Positions 1 through 7,542 of a stretch of DNA of 11,169 nucleotides are shown in pieces. Source of the DNA: Actinomycetes bacterium (GTDB lineage Bacteria; Actinomycetota; Acidimicrobiia; Acidimicrobiales; Palsa-688); NCBI GenBank assembly GCA_021816565.1, contig JAKAXN010000122.1, positions 1-11,169 of the forward strand. The letters are read 5' to 3'. Each line of letters opens with the position of its first letter. Positions within the stretch are counted from its first letter, which is position 1. The notes below the pieces were generated by a model. The model saw only the letters and a list, made by a program, of their open reading frames with translations, searched no databases and was not told where the DNA came from. The position numbers and the translations under genes are program-made.

Positions 1-872
1 GGGTCGACGTTGACGCTCACCACGTGGGTGGGGGCCCCGAGGCCGCCTACGTGCTGGCTGGCCCCCGACACGCCGAGGGCGATGTAGAGCTCCGGGTCCA
101 AGGTGACTCCGGTGGTGCCGATCTGGCGGTCGTAGCCCATCCATCCGGCGTCGGTCACCACCCGGGTGGCGCCGGCCGACGCCCCCAGGGCGGCGGCCAC
201 GTCCACCAGCAGCGAGAACACCGCCCGAGCCCGCTCGTCGCCGGCGCCCGGCCCGACCAGGCCGGCGCCGCCGCCCAGCACCCGGGTGGCCTCGGCCAGG
301 TCCATCGTCGCCGGGTCCGGCTCGATCAGCTCCACGACCTGCGGGTCCAGGACCGGGCCCCCGGAGGGCAGCTCCAGATCCGACACCCGCGCCGGGTCGG
401 TAGCCGGCTCGGGGCTGCGGGAGCCGGGCCAGAGGGTGGCCACCGCCGGGCCCCCGGCCGTGGCCGGCACCACCACCCGGCCGTCGGCACGCAGCAGATC
501 AGCGGACGGACCCGAGGGGGTCATCCGGCACGACACCGCGCCGGCCAGGAGCGGCCTCCCCAGCCGGGAAGCCAACCGCGGGGCCAGGTCCCTCCCGTCG
601 GGGGAGGCCGGCAGGATCACCAGGGGGCAGGGCTCCAGCACCGGCGCCAGCAGGTCGGCCAGCCCGGCGGGCCCGGTCCCGGTGTCGGCCCGCCACACCC
701 GCCCGGCGCTGCCGAGCGCGGCGGCGGCCTCGGCGGTGCCGTCGCCGACCACCACCACCCGGCCCCCGGCCTCGGCGACCGCCTCGTCGGCCCCGGCCGG
801 CACCCGGCCGGAGCGGGCCACGACCACCGCCACCGGCTCCTGGGCCGGACGCTCTTCCGGGGAGGCGCTCAC
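1..872 (-). CDS. etfA: Electron transfer flavoprotein, alpha subunit (3' end cut by window edge)
   Basis: ETF alpha forms a heterodimer with ETF beta; it holds most of the FAD site and shuttles electrons between flavin dehydrogenases and the quinone pool or other partners. 290 residues are visible. The N-terminal part (about 14-150) is the divergent alpha/beta domain and includes the typical DGRDLAP (92-98). The C-terminal FAD domain is clear: GATRVVTDAGW (234-244), YDRQIGTTG (247-255), LYIALGVSGASQH (262-274) and SVNVD (286-290). The FAD-contacting Arg237 is kept, but the usual QTGK reads TTGV here. About 25-35 C-terminal residues should lie beyond base 1. The GTG start at 872 shares four bases (GTGA) with the stop of the upstream flavoenzyme, implying translational coupling. 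No etfB precedes it, so the partner must lie further downstream or elsewhere. By context I infer an ETF serving the two adjacent OYE-type enzymes, possibly the mycofactocin-associated ETF type. Confidence 0.9.
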   Translation of the reverse strand, partial: MSASPEERPAQEPVAVVVARSGRVPAGADEAVAEAGGRVVVVGDGTAEAAAALGSAGRVWRADTGTGPAGLADLLAPVLEPCPLVILPASPDGRDLAPRLASRLGRPLLAGAVSCRMTPSGPSADLLRADGRVVVPATAGGPAVATLWPGSRSPEPATDPARVSDLELPSGGPVLDPQVVELIEPDPATMDLAEATRVLGGGAGLVGPGAGDERARAVFSLLVDVAAALGASAGATRVVTDAGWMGYDRQIGTTGVTLDPELYIALGVSGASQHVGGLGAPTHVVSVNVD

Positions 873-2830
873 AGAGCCACCGCCACCCGGTGGCCCTCGA
901 TCACCGCGGCGTGGGCCCGGCGCGGCGCCAGGCAGTCACCGATCCGGTGCACCGGGACGTCCCCGCCCGTCAGCTGCCGCCACAGGTCGTCCTCCGGTTG
1001 CTGGTGGGTGGCCACCACCACCCAGTCGCACTCCAGCTCCCGGTCGGTCCCGGTGGGATGGTGCTGGAGCCGCAGGAGCAGCCCTTTGTCCGTGGCCTCC
1101 GCACCCATGGCCACCAGGTCGGTGGACTGGGCTATGCCCTTGGCCGAGGCCCTGACGTTCCAGGTCTCGAGGTCCAAGGTGATACCCAGGTCCTGGCCGA
1201 CCACCATTCCGTTGGTGACCACCTCCACCGCAGAGCCCCGGTCGGCCAGGAGCTCGGCTACCGACGTGGCCTGGTGGAACCCCAGCTCGTCCACGACCAC
1301 CACCCGGCCGGCCGGATCGGCCCGTCCCTCCAGCACGTCGCGCACGTCGACGACCCGCTCCAGGCCGCCGGCCCACCACGGGCGGCTGGGCCGGGCCCCG
1401 GTGGCCACCACGACCACGTCGGGGGCCAGAGCCGCCACCGTCGCGGCGTCGGCGTCCACCCCGGTGCGGACGTCCACCCCCAGGCGACCGGCCGCGGCCA
1501 CCAGGTTCCGGGTGATGTCGAGCAGCTCGGCCCGGCTGGGGACGCTGGCAGCCGCCGGTATCTGGCCGCCCAGACGGGCCTGACGCTCGAGCAGGGTGAC
1601 CCGGTGGCCCCGCTCGGCGGCGGTGACCGCGGCCTGGAGGCCGGCCGGGCCGCCCCCCACCACCACGACCCGCCGGCCCGGCCGGTGGGGAGGCGGTACC
1701 GGTACGGACTCCCGGCCGGTGCGGGGGTTCTCGATGCAGCCCAGCCACCGGTTGAGCCCCATTCGCCCGACGCATTCCTGGTTGCACGACAGGCACGTGC
1801 GGATGTCGGTGGCGTGACCGGAGCGGGCCTTGGCCGCAAAGTCGGCGTCGGCTATCTGGCCCCGCACCACGCCGATCAGGTCGCAGTGGCCGGCCTCGAG
1901 GGCCCGGTCCGCCTGGAGCGGGTCCTTGAACCGGCCCACACCGATCACCGGGATGCCCACCGCCTGGCGGATGGCGCTCGGGATGAACATGGCGTAGCCG
2001 GGGGGGATCTGCATGCTGGCCTCGATCATGTACAGGGTGGCGGTGGCCACCCCGATCGAGGTGTTGATGTAATCGACCTGGCCGGTGGCCTCCACCATGC
2101 GGGCCACCTCCACGGCCTCGGCGATAGTGGTGCCCCGGTCGATCAGCTCGTCGCCGCACAGGCGGACGCCGAGCACCGCCCCGCCGATGGCCTCCCGCAC
2201 CGCGTCGACGATCTCGATGAGGATGCGGGCCCGGTTCTCGAGGCTGCCGCCGTAGCGGTCGGTCCTCAGATTGGTGGCGGGGGAGAGGAAGCCCCGCACG
2301 ATCGATGAGTGTGAGCACTGCAGCTCGATGCCGTCGAAGCCGCCGAGCATGCAGTGCTCGGCCACCCGGGCGTAGCCGGCCACGATCTCGGCGATCTCGT
2401 GCTCCTCGACGGCCTTCGGGACCTCCCGGAACAGCGGGTCGGGGACCGGGCTCGGCGCCCACACCGGTAACCGGGTGTACATGCTGGAGGCCTGCCCGCC
2501 GTTGTGGTTTATCTGGGCCAGGATCGGCGTCCCGTGGGCGTGCACCGCGTCGGTGATCCGCCGGTACCCGGGGATCACCTCAGGATGGAAGCCGTGGATG
2601 AGCTTCTCGTAGGGCCAGTCGGTGGGGTGGGTGGAGTGCTCCTCGGTGATGATGAGCCCGGCCCCGCCGGCGGCCCGGGCCGCGTAGTAGGCGGCGTGCT
2701 GCTCGCTCGGCCGGCCGTCCTGGGTGGCGTAGTTGGTGAGGTGGGCCGAGAACACGATGCGGTTGCGCAGCGTGAGGGACCCGACCCGCAGCGGGCTGAA
2801 CAGGTGCCGGTACCGGCCTCCGGCGCTCAT
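869..2830 (-). CDS. FMN/4Fe-4S/FAD oxidoreductase, mycofactocin-type FadH/OYE family oxidoreductase 2
   Basis: This 653-residue multidomain flavoenzyme has the 2,4-dienoyl-CoA reductase / trimethylamine dehydrogenase layout. Residues 1-345 form an OYE-like FMN TIM barrel (LRNRIVFSAH 21-30, QINHNGGQ 106-113, GVRLCGDEL 221-229, DRYGGSLENR 191-200, GVGRF 297-301). Four cysteines (346, 349, 353, 365) in C-x2-C-x3-C-x11-C match the 4Fe-4S ligand pattern of FadH. A dinucleotide fold begins at GGGPAG (392-397) and ends in an acidic residue (ERQARLGG), as for FAD/ADP. The second Rossmann segment (about 510-531) lacks a proper GxGxxG. The usual H-G-Y of the barrel reads H174-S-S176, so the catalytic Tyr position is Ser. 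The start is ATG at 2830, overlapping the upstream stop as ATGA. The sequence resembles the family I know as mycofactocin-system FadH/OYE oxidoreductase 2 (TIGR03997). Substrate is unknown; generic annotation would be NADH:flavin oxidoreductase. Confidence 0.88.
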   Translation of the reverse strand: MSAGGRYRHLFSPLRVGSLTLRNRIVFSAHLTNYATQDGRPSEQHAAYYAARAAGGAGLIITEEHSTHPTDWPYEKLIHGFHPEVIPGYRRITDAVHAHGTPILAQINHNGGQASSMYTRLPVWAPSPVPDPLFREVPKAVEEHEIAEIVAGYARVAEHCMLGGFDGIELQCSHSSIVRGFLSPATNLRTDRYGGSLENRARILIEIVDAVREAIGGAVLGVRLCGDELIDRGTTIAEAVEVARMVEATGQVDYINTSIGVATATLYMIEASMQIPPGYAMFIPSAIRQAVGIPVIGVGRFKDPLQADRALEAGHCDLIGVVRGQIADADFAAKARSGHATDIRTCLSCNQECVGRMGLNRWLGCIENPRTGRESVPVPPPHRPGRRVVVVGGGPAGLQAAVTAAERGHRVTLLERQARLGGQIPAAASVPSRAELLDITRNLVAAAGRLGVDVRTGVDADAATVAALAPDVVVVATGARPSRPWWAGGLERVVDVRDVLEGRADPAGRVVVVDELGFHQATSVAELLADRGSAVEVVTNGMVVGQDLGITLDLETWNVRASAKGIAQSTDLVAMGAEATDKGLLLRLQHHPTGTDRELECDWVVVATHQQPEDDLWRQLTGGDVPVHRIGDCLAPRRAHAAVIEGHRVAVAL

Positions 2831-4821
2831 CGGGCCGCCTCGGCCGCCATGGCGGGGTCCCGGTGGTGGCCGGCCGGCCCGGCCGGGCCGAGCAGCGCAA
2901 GGGCCACCCGCCGGCCCTCCAGCACCGCCTCGAGCAGCGAGCGGGGGGCCACGCAGTCGCCGGCCCGGGGGATCGCCGGGTCGGCGAGCTGCAGGTACAG
3001 GTCCTCGTCCGGCAGGCGGTGCCCGCAGTCGACCACCGAGGCGGCCGGGACCAGGCCGGCCTCGCCGGTCCAGGCGTCCTCCACCGAAACCGCCCCGGCC
3101 CCGACGCCTCTCACGATCTGGCGCAGCCGGCGCTCCACGCCGGCCCGCTGCAGGCGGCCGTTGGCGTCGGCCAGGTCACCGGTGCGGGCCAGCTGCGTGC
3201 CGGCAACCGGATCGGGGCAGACCAGGGTCACGGACCGCCCGTCGAGGGCCAGCCACTCGGCCAGGTTCACCCCCACGGCGTCACCGACGGGGTCCAGCAG
3301 CGCGACGGGGCCGTCGGGCAGCTCGCCCGTGCCGTCGAGCACCGAGAGGGCGTCGAGCACGGCCATCCCGGCGTCGGGGTAGCGCCCGGCGAAGGGCCGG
3401 GATCCGGTGGCCAGCACCACGCGGCCCCCACCGGCCAGCATCCGTCGCACGTCCTCGGCGGTGATGTCCTGACCGAGCCGGAGCTCCGCCCCCTCGCGGC
3501 GGGCCTCGGCCTGCAGCCAGTCGGTCGCCGCCCGCAGGGGCTCACGGCCGGGGCCGTGGGCCGCCCGGGCCAGGGTGCCCCCCGCCTGCGGGCTGCGATC
3601 GGCCACCACCACCGGTCGGCCGGCGGCCGCCAGCACCCGGGCGCACTCGAGCCCGGCCGGGCCGGCGCCCACGACCAGCACCGGGGCGCCCCCCGACGCC
3701 CGGGCCGGCGCATCGAACGGCTCGTCGGTCTCGTGGCCCGACGCCGGGTCCAGCACGCACGAGACGATGGGGTTGCGGTTGTCGCGCACCCGGCAGGCCT
3801 GGTTGCAGCGGATGCACGGCCGGACCCGCTCCGCCGCCCCCGCCCGGACCTTGTCGACCAGGGAGGCGTCGGCGATCAGCGCCCGGGTCATCTCGACCGC
3901 GTCACAGGTCCCGTCGGCCAGCGCCGCGGCGGCCATGGCCGGGTCCACCACGCTGCCCTGCAGGGCGACCGGTGCCCCGCCCGCGGCGGCCCGGCGCATG
4001 TCCCGGCACAGCTGCAGGTTGAACCCCTCACCGGTGTGGGCGTCGGGCCGGTAGGCGGTGGTGGAATACGGGCCGCCCCGCACCACTGTCAGCAGGTCCA
4101 CCAGGGGAGCCAGCTCCGCCACGGCGGCGGCCGCGTGCTCAGGTGTCACCCCGGCCCAGGGGGCCAGCTCGTCACACGACAGGCGCAGCGCCACCACCGC
4201 CCCGGCCCCGGCCGCGGTTCGGACCGCCTCGATGACCTGCCGGGTGAGGAGAAGCCGATCGGTGCCGTAGCGGTCGGAGCGCTGGTTGGTCAGCCCCGAG
4301 TGGAACTGCCGCAGCAGCGACCACGCCCCGGCGTCGATCTCCACCCCGCCCAGCCCGGCCTCCATGGCCGTCGCCGCAGCCGACGCGAAGTCCGAGACCA
4401 GGCGGGCTATGTCGCCCTCGTCCAGCTCGGCCGGTGGCTCCCGGGTCACCACGTCGGCCACCCGGGACGGGGCCCACATGACCTCCTGGGAGTAGGCGCT
4501 GCTGCCCTGGCCGCCGGCGTGACCGATGCCGGCCAGCACGACCGTGCCATGAGGGGCGCAGGCCCGGGCCACCGCCTGCCAGCCGGCCCCCGACGAGGCG
4601 GCCAGCGGGGCCCTCTCGTAGGGCCAGTCGTTGGGCGTGACAGAGGCCGTCTCGGTGACGATGATCCCGGCCCCGCCGGCCGCCCGCCGGGCGTAGTAGG
4701 CGGCGTGGCGGGCGCCGATGGCCCGGCCGTCGCCCAGGTTGGTCTCGTGCGGCCCGAACAGCACCCGCGACGGGGCCGTCACCGACCCGAGCGGGAGCGG
4801 ATCGGTGAGAACTGCGCTCAC
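2827..4821 (-). CDS. FMN/4Fe-4S/FAD oxidoreductase, mycofactocin-type FadH/OYE family oxidoreductase 1
   Basis: This 664-residue protein is a divergent paralogue of the next gene with the same domain order: FMN TIM barrel (1-335; SRVLFGPHETNLG 18-30, GIGHAGGQ 98-105, LRLSCDEL 212-219), 4Fe-4S cysteines 336, 339, 343 and 355 (C-x2-C-x3-C-x11-C), and a flavin/dinucleotide fold at GAGPAG (385-390). A second Rossmann-like segment (about 505-528) has lost its glycine motif. The barrel active-site H-G-Y reads A166-W-S168, and the common YGGSxxNR segment is replaced by YGTDRLL (185-191). Both neighbours share a DWPYE motif near residue 65-75. The GTG start at 4821 overlaps the LOG stop (GTGA) with no clear ribosome site, so translation probably relies on coupling. 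The sequence resembles mycofactocin-system FadH/OYE oxidoreductase 1 (TIGR03996). Chemistry is unassigned; loss of the usual acid/base residues argues against ordinary enoate reduction. Confidence 0.87.
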   Translation of the reverse strand: MSAVLTDPLPLGSVTAPSRVLFGPHETNLGDGRAIGARHAAYYARRAAGGAGIIVTETASVTPNDWPYERAPLAASSGAGWQAVARACAPHGTVVLAGIGHAGGQGSSAYSQEVMWAPSRVADVVTREPPAELDEGDIARLVSDFASAAATAMEAGLGGVEIDAGAWSLLRQFHSGLTNQRSDRYGTDRLLLTRQVIEAVRTAAGAGAVVALRLSCDELAPWAGVTPEHAAAAVAELAPLVDLLTVVRGGPYSTTAYRPDAHTGEGFNLQLCRDMRRAAAGGAPVALQGSVVDPAMAAAALADGTCDAVEMTRALIADASLVDKVRAGAAERVRPCIRCNQACRVRDNRNPIVSCVLDPASGHETDEPFDAPARASGGAPVLVVGAGPAGLECARVLAAAGRPVVVADRSPQAGGTLARAAHGPGREPLRAATDWLQAEARREGAELRLGQDITAEDVRRMLAGGGRVVLATGSRPFAGRYPDAGMAVLDALSVLDGTGELPDGPVALLDPVGDAVGVNLAEWLALDGRSVTLVCPDPVAGTQLARTGDLADANGRLQRAGVERRLRQIVRGVGAGAVSVEDAWTGEAGLVPAASVVDCGHRLPDEDLYLQLADPAIPRAGDCVAPRSLLEAVLEGRRVALALLGPAGPAGHHRDPAMAAEAAR

Positions 4822-5858
4822 GGGCGGCCGACGCGCACGGGCGGCGGGGCGCTCGCCAGCGCGTTCAGCGCGTCGATGAGCTGGCGCAGCCGGGCGTAGG
4901 AGAAGCGGTCGAAGCGCAGCGCCACGCGGGGCAGCTCCGGGAAGTCGTCGCTGCGCCGCTCGGCCGCCAGCGGGCCGTCCAGGAGCCGGATACCGCCGGT
5001 CATGATGTCAGCGAACTGCTCGGACAGGTCGGCCACTTCTTCCTCGGTCGGTCGTTGCTCCAGGCGCAGCACCAGATTCTCCCCCACCCACCGGAGGGAG
5101 TGGTAATTCCGGTAGAAGTTGAGCACCTCCGACGCGGCGTCCTCGACGGTGTCGACGATGGTGAACAGCGACCGGTCGCCGGGGCTGATCAGCCCTCTCG
5201 ACTCCACCTCGTCGGCCAGGAAGCGGTCCCAGCCCTTCCAGTAGCTGTAACCCGGCGACTCGAGCAGCACCACCGGCGCCGGCTCGGCCTTGCCGGTCTG
5301 GATGAGCGTCAGGAGCTCGAACGCCTCGTCGAGGGTGCCGAACCCGCCGGGTAGCACGGCGTACGCGAACGACTCCTTGATCAGCAGCAGCTTCCTCGTG
5401 AAGAAGTACTTCATCGAGACCAGCTTCGGGTTGTCCCTGATGAACTGGTTGGCGTCCTGCTCGAAGGGCAGGCGGATGTTGATGCCGAACGCCCGGTCGG
5501 GGCCGGCGCCCTCCAGGCCGGCGGCCATGATCCCCGGCCCGGCCCCGGTCATGGTGGACCAGCCGTGGTCGGCCAGGACCCGGGCCAGGTCCCGGGCCTG
5601 GGCGTAGAGGGGATCGGACGGCAGGGTACGGGCCGAGCCGAACATGGTGATCTTGCGGATCCGCCGGTACGGGGCGAACATGGCGAACGCCTCGGCCATC
5701 TCCTTCAGAGCGGCGTTGGTGATCTTGAGGTCCAGACGGTCGGTGTCGTTGGCGGCCATGCGCAGCACCGTCTCGAGGATCTCGAGCAGCTGGTCCCGGT
5801 TGGCCCTGACACCGACGGAGTCGAGAAGCTCGCTGAGCTGGCGGTCGTCGGGGACCAC
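4818..5858 (-). CDS. LOG/PpnN-like nucleotide 5'-monophosphate phosphoribohydrolase (TIGR00730-type Rossmann protein)
   Basis: Members of this family cleave nucleoside monophosphates (purine/pyrimidine or cytokinin nucleotides) into a base and ribose 5-phosphate; older annotations say lysine decarboxylase. About 346 residues. The core shows GSAR (74-77), TGAGPGIM (104-111), FTRK (153-156) and the hallmark PGGFGTLDE (170-178), containing the family's phosphoribose-binding and catalytic residues. A helical N-terminal extension of about 65 residues and a C-terminal region of about 100 make it much longer than minimal LOG proteins (about 180-200) but shorter than E. coli PpnN (about 450). The open frame continues upstream inside pgl, but that part is clearly pgl read out of frame. 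The first plausible start is GTG at 5858, two bases after the pgl stop; no strong ribosome site is seen, so this start is moderately certain. It sits between pgl and the flavoenzymes, and ribose 5-phosphate release fits the pentose phosphate genes. Confidence 0.8.
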   Translation of the reverse strand: MVPDDRQLSELLDSVGVRANRDQLLEILETVLRMAANDTDRLDLKITNAALKEMAEAFAMFAPYRRIRKITMFGSARTLPSDPLYAQARDLARVLADHGWSTMTGAGPGIMAAGLEGAGPDRAFGINIRLPFEQDANQFIRDNPKLVSMKYFFTRKLLLIKESFAYAVLPGGFGTLDEAFELLTLIQTGKAEPAPVVLLESPGYSYWKGWDRFLADEVESRGLISPGDRSLFTIVDTVEDAASEVLNFYRNYHSLRWVGENLVLRLEQRPTEEEVADLSEQFADIMTGGIRLLDGPLAAERRSDDFPELPRVALRFDRFSYARLRQLIDALNALASAPPPVRVGRP

Positions 5859-5860
5859 GG

Positions 5861-6526
5861 TCAGCTCGGCATCGCTTCCCGGTCCACCAGCCAGACGATC
5901 CGGTCGGCGGTGACCCGGGCCGCAGGCAGGTCGGCGCCGTCCATGACAGCCCGGAGAGCGTCGCGCTTGTTGGCGCCGGCGACGGTGAAGATCACCAGCC
6001 GGGACCGGGCTATCCCGGAGAAGGTGAGGGTCATGCGGGGGTGCACGTTGCGTCCCGACGGATCCTCGTTGAGCGCCACGAGCTGCCCCGGGTCGGCGTC
6101 GAGGGCGGCGGACCCGGGGAACAGCGACGCGGTGTGGCCGTCGGGTCCCATCCCCAGGTGGATGACGTCCAGCTTGCCGACCTCGCCCAGCCGGAGCTGG
6201 TAGGAGTCGGGGCCCTCGTCGCAGCTCATCGGGTACACCGCGTTGGCCGCCCCCACCTTCTCGAGGAGCGACTGCCGGCCGAGCAGCTGGTTGGAATCGG
6301 GGTGGTCGGCCGCCACGCAGCGCTCGTCGCCCCAGTAGACGTTGACCGACAGCCAGTCGATGGCGTCGGCGCTGTCGTGGGCCAGGCGCTCGTAGCACGG
6401 CCGGGCCGTGCTCCCGCCGGTGAGAGCGAAGCTGAACAGATCGTCGGGGCGCGACTCGTAGGCCGATATGACCCGGGCGGCGAAGGCGCCCGGCAGGTCG
6501 TCGACGACGATCAGGTCTCCGTTCAC
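5861..6526 (-). CDS. pgl: 6-phosphogluconolactonase
   Basis: This enzyme hydrolyses 6-phosphoglucono-1,5-lactone to 6-phosphogluconate, the step after glucose-6-phosphate dehydrogenase, in the cytoplasm. 221 residues, slightly shorter than the usual 230-260. Family signatures are LTGGST (35-40), WGDER (65-69), the SNQLL segment (78-82) and LGMGPDGHTASLFPGS (124-139), which holds the catalytic Asp/His region of the DevB/SOL-type lactonase and separates it from glucosamine-6-phosphate deaminase. The start is GTG at 6526. It follows the opcA stop by 32 bases, the only real gap in the window. No purine-rich ribosome site precedes the GTG (the six bases before it are CACCCC-like), so either translation re-initiates after opcA or the gene has its own leaderless transcript. 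The LOG-family gene begins two bases after its stop. Confidence 0.92.
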   Translation of the reverse strand: MNGDLIVVDDLPGAFAARVISAYESRPDDLFSFALTGGSTARPCYERLAHDSADAIDWLSVNVYWGDERCVAADHPDSNQLLGRQSLLEKVGAANAVYPMSCDEGPDSYQLRLGEVGKLDVIHLGMGPDGHTASLFPGSAALDADPGQLVALNEDPSGRNVHPRMTLTFSGIARSRLVIFTVAGANKRDALRAVMDGADLPAARVTADRIVWLVDREAMPS

Positions 6527-6533
6527 GGGGTGC

Positions 6534-6539
6534 AGACTA
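6534..6539 (-). promoter_or_regulatory. Possible -10 element of a leaderless pgl promoter
   Basis: On the minus strand the hexamer TAGTCT fits the actinobacterial TANNNT -10 pattern and lies 7 bases before the pgl GTG, the spacing expected if transcription starts at or next to the start codon. The lack of a ribosome-binding site before this GTG is consistent with leaderless translation. No recognisable -35 was found, and a six-base match is weak evidence. Confidence 0.22.
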
Positions 6540-6558
6540 GGCGGGCCGGCCGAGGGTC

Positions 6559-7542
6559 CTAGTCAGATAGGGCCGTGGCCGCCGACAGGGCCCGTTCCCA
6601 CACCGCGTCGGGGCGCAGATGGGTGAGGGCGTTGGCCAGCGAGGTAGCCCGGGGATCCTCCGGGAGGGTGCTGGTGAGACGCAGCCGGGCAGCGCCGGGC
6701 AGCGCCGCCTCGGCGACCACCAGCCGCTGTCCGTCCACCCGCTCCACGCTGAAGGTGGCCCGCTCGCCGTCGCGGTCGGCGGTCAGCTTCATGGACACGT
6801 GACGGGCGTCGGCCAGGGCGATGCTTCTCGGAGCCAGGCTGGTCTGGGCGGTCAGCCAGCCGCCGAGGAGGCGGCGGGGGCCGATCTTCCCGGATATCTC
6901 GGCCGACACCAGCGAGTCGAGCCACACCCGGTTGGCGGCCGGCTCGAACAGGGCGGCCATCAGCTCCCTCCACGGGGCCAGCCGGCTCCACGACAGGTCG
7001 ACCAGGGTGCGGCGGCGGGCCAGCTGCAGCAGGCTGCGCAACTGGCCGGCGTCGGGAGCGTCGCGGCTGTCGATGAGTATGGCGCTGGTCACCGACAGCA
7101 GCGGGTCGGTGGCCACGGGTATGGCGTTGACGTACCACACCACCACCGGCAGGTCGGAGAGGGTGAACGCTTCCACCAGGGAGTCCAGATGGTTGGCGGC
7201 CTGGCCGCCCACCTCGAGGATCAACTCCTCGAAGCTCACCCGGTGGTGCTCGGTGTCGAGGGCGTACAGGGTGGCCCGGGCCCCGAGGGTGGCTACATGG
7301 TCGGGGTCGGGCCGGATCAGTACGATCCGCGACGGGTGGTGACCGGCCAGCACCCGCAGCGCCCCGGTCGCCCCGTAGGCGTCCCCATCGGTCGAGGCCA
7401 CCCCCACAAGTGTCATCACCGCGGTGCGCGCCGAGGAGGAGTAGCCGCTGGACTGGTCGCGCAGGTCGCCGAGCGCTCTGACCACGTCCGACAGGTGCAC
7501 CCCCTGGCCGGACCAGCTGTCGACCGCTACGGCGTCCGCCAC
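6559..7542 (-). CDS. opcA: Glucose-6-phosphate dehydrogenase assembly protein OpcA
   Basis: OpcA is an actinobacterial and cyanobacterial partner protein needed for assembly and activation of glucose-6-phosphate dehydrogenase; it has no known catalytic site of its own. 327 residues. Recognisable family segments are HHPSRIVLI (68-76), LSDLPVVVWY (128-137) and DLSWSRLAPWRELMAALFE (182-200). The GTG start at 7542 lies inside the end of zwf (16-base overlap) and is preceded by GAGAAGGA nine bases upstream, a good ribosome site, which supports this start over the internal GTG near residue 15. The zwf-opcA pairing is the standard actinobacterial arrangement and implies stoichiometric co-expression. 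The C-terminal domain (about 220-325) is more variable and matches general OpcA architecture only by length and position. Confidence 0.92.
   Translation of the reverse strand: MADAVAVDSWSGQGVHLSDVVRALGDLRDQSSGYSSSARTAVMTLVGVASTDGDAYGATGALRVLAGHHPSRIVLIRPDPDHVATLGARATLYALDTEHHRVSFEELILEVGGQAANHLDSLVEAFTLSDLPVVVWYVNAIPVATDPLLSVTSAILIDSRDAPDAGQLRSLLQLARRRTLVDLSWSRLAPWRELMAALFEPAANRVWLDSLVSAEISGKIGPRRLLGGWLTAQTSLAPRSIALADARHVSMKLTADRDGERATFSVERVDGQRLVVAEAALPGAARLRLTSTLPEDPRATSLANALTHLRPDAVWERALSAATALSD

Noticed and set aside
2863..4899. Long open frame (678 codons) on the plus strand opposite OYE1, with further long plus-strand frames at 890-2308, 6619-7605 and 7923-9326
   Set aside because: Translations are low-complexity Gly/Pro/Arg/His-rich with no recognisable motif; they are by-products of very high GC antisense to well-supported genes.
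6544..6551. GGCCGGCC palindrome in the opcA-pgl gap, considered as a terminator or attenuator
   Set aside because: The stem is only four base pairs with no loop and no T-run follows on either strand; it is common by chance at this GC content.
6688..6707. Two adjacent copies of the 10-mer GGGCAGCGCC
   Set aside because: It lies inside opcA, has only two copies, is not a multiple of three, and falls in low-complexity Ala/Gly-coding sequence.
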